7,230 nt of DNA, taken from assembly GCA_009783525.1 (NCBI GenBank), contig WRDG01000115.1, positions 1-7,230 on the forward strand. The letters are read 5' to 3'. Under the pieces are notes generated by a model that saw only the letters and a program-made list of their open reading frames with translations, ran no database searches and had not been told where the DNA came from. Within the stretch, counting starts at the first letter, position 1, and each line of letters begins with the position of its first letter. The translations under genes were made by a program, and so were the position numbers. Positions 6,533 to 7,230 of this stretch are shown one piece after another. The stretch comes from Defluviitaleaceae bacterium. Its GTDB lineage: Bacteria; Bacillota; Clostridia; Lachnospirales; WQUN01.

Positions 6533-6630
6533 GGGAACCTCTATAAACCAACTGAGACAATTTTTAATCCTTTCGAACGCACCAACGAAGGAATAAAAAT
6601 TGAACGAAGTTAAGTTTATAGAAGTTCCCT
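6532..6630. mobile_element. 99-bp MITE-like hairpin element, complete copy
   Basis: The ends form imperfect inverted repeats: AGGGAACCTCTATAAAC on the left and its complement on the right, with one mismatch in 17 bp. A second pair of internal arms (about 6558-6575 and 6585-6601) flanks a loop around ACGCACCAA, so nearly the whole element folds into a long hairpin. It is bounded by TA on both sides (6530-6531 and 6631-6632), the target duplication expected for IS630/Tc1-mariner-type transposition. It has no coding capacity. It is inserted at the 3' end of the pyrB-like gene, where TA plus its first A make the TAA stop. Confidence 0.75.
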
Positions 6631-6632
6631 TA

Positions 6633-6701
6633 AGGGAACCTCAATAAACCAACTGAGACAATTTTTATTCCTTTCGAACGCACCAACGAAGGATTAAAAA
6701 T
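6633..6701. repeat. Second, right-truncated copy of the MITE-like element
   Basis: The first about 69 bp repeat the left two thirds of the complete copy with few substitutions, in the same orientation and separated from it only by TA. Similarity ends near 6701, where the right internal arm would finish, and the right terminal repeat (complement of AGGGAAC) is missing. Truncation suggests it is the older copy. Confidence 0.78.
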
Positions 6702-6729
6702 CAAACGGAAATGTGCAAATATTTTTCAT

Positions 6730-6759
6730 TACCGCAAACATTTGCTTGCGGTATTTTTT
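6730..6759 (+). terminator. Intrinsic terminator of the relQ-pyrB operon
   Basis: TACCGCAA (6730-6737) and TTGCGGTA (6746-6753) form a perfect 8-bp stem with an 8-nt loop, followed by TTTTTT (6754-6759). It terminates rightward transcription. On the minus strand the tract after the stem is only a weak T-run, so it is mainly one-directional, though its stem could protect the 3' end of the convergent transcript. Confidence 0.85.
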
Positions 6760-7230
6760 ATTTTACCAGATAAATCGATTTCAGCATGACGCAACCGGAA
6801 AACGTGTTCATTTCCATTGTCATGCTGCATAAATTATGCAAGTCGATTTCTGTAAAGAAAGCAAACGGCAGTATGATGTTGGATATTGGAGTGAGCTCGG
6901 AATAATAATGCCCAAGAACATCTCCTTGAAAATTTGGTATATCGTTTACGGTTCCTCTCTGCCACTTAAGTGCGGCAGTTTGTCTGGGGAGAAGGTAAGC
7001 TTGCGAATTGCCGTGTGTATCGGTCAGGATAATTTTCATCCGCTGGTCAAGTCTTCTGTTCAAACTGTTAGACGAATCTTGCGCGATGTCAATTATCATA
7101 GCCCTGTAATCCGATGCGTCGGTACTTCCGAAATCAAACGCGGCGCTTGCACCGTTTTCTTTCCAAGACAGTTCAATTAGCGGCATCGATTCAGGATTTC
7201 CCGGCAAGTTCATAAAACCCGCAGTATTTA
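6758..7230 (-). CDS. C-terminal part of a larger protein ending in a beta-sandwich-like domain
   Basis: The frame is open to the right edge and has no stop before it, so the ATG at 7213 need not be the start; the codons before it continue the protein. About 157 residues are inside the window. The visible part alternates short hydrophobic strands and turns and includes DASDYRAMIIDIA, a MKIILTDTHGNS strand pair, a TPISNIILPFAFF strand, EIDLHNLCSMTMEMN and a final GCVMLKSIYLVK. This pattern resembles the galactose-binding or CBM-like jelly-roll domains that often end secreted or surface proteins, but I do not recognise the family and the N-terminus that would show a signal peptide or enzyme domain is absent. 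It converges on the pyrB-like operon and its stop codon lies in that operon's terminator T-tract. Confidence 0.65.
   Translation of the reverse strand, partial: NTAGFMNLPGNPESMPLIELSWKENGASAAFDFGSTDASDYRAMIIDIAQDSSNSLNRRLDQRMKIILTDTHGNSQAYLLPRQTAALKWQRGTVNDIPNFQGDVLGHYYSELTPISNIILPFAFFTEIDLHNLCSMTMEMNTFSGCVMLKSIYLVK

Noticed and set aside
6532..6701. CRISPR array
   Set aside because: There are only two repeat units, each a long self-complementary hairpin, directly abutting with no spacer; TA-bounded ends fit a MITE instead.
6836..7180. Plus-strand open frame near the right edge
   Set aside because: No ribosome binding site is seen and the minus-strand frame is longer, open to the edge and has a strand-rich domain pattern, so the minus-strand reading is preferred.

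Overview
The window is about 7.2 kb of moderately AT-rich bacterial DNA. Clean GGAGG-type ribosome binding sites, frequent TTG starts, a RelQ-type small alarmone synthetase and an lspA-rluD pair all point to Bacillota (Firmicutes). The PyrB-like protein resembles Clostridia/Negativicutes versions most, but that placement comes from memory of the families and is only inference.

Left part (1-1165, minus strand): rpiB, a ribose-5-phosphate isomerase B, overlaps by 8 bp a stand-alone nucleotidyltransferase gene that runs off the left edge. Between rpiB and the next gene (1166-1328) is a divergent regulatory region. It holds an extended -10 promoter and a perfect 17-bp palindrome at the expected transcription start of the rightward gene. 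That gene (1329-1742) encodes a small P-loop ATPase-like protein of unknown role and ends at a strong intrinsic terminator.

Centre (1815-6532, plus strand): a well-formed promoter (TTGTAA, 17 bp, TATACT) starts what looks like one transcription unit. Its genes are relQ ((p)ppGpp synthetase with a C-terminal extension), a GH5 glycoside hydrolase with a C-terminal carbohydrate-binding-like domain and no signal peptide, lspA (lipoprotein signal peptidase), rluD (23S rRNA pseudouridine synthase) and a pyrB-like gene. Spacing is tight: the GH5 and lspA genes overlap in TAATG, and lspA and rluD abut. The GH5 gene is the outsider in an otherwise housekeeping operon. The PyrB-like protein keeps the ATCase fold signatures but has lost several residues that normally bind carbamoyl phosphate.

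Right part (6530-7230): a 99-bp MITE-like hairpin element bounded by TA dinucleotides sits exactly at the pyrB-like stop codon and supplies its last base. A second, right-truncated copy follows directly. An intrinsic terminator then ends the operon. A convergent minus-strand gene, of which only the C-terminal part is inside the window, has its stop codon in that terminator's T-tract.

I see no tRNA, rRNA, CRISPR array or transposase gene. The two observations most worth following up are the altered carbamoyl-phosphate site of the PyrB-like protein and the nested MITE pair at its 3' end.
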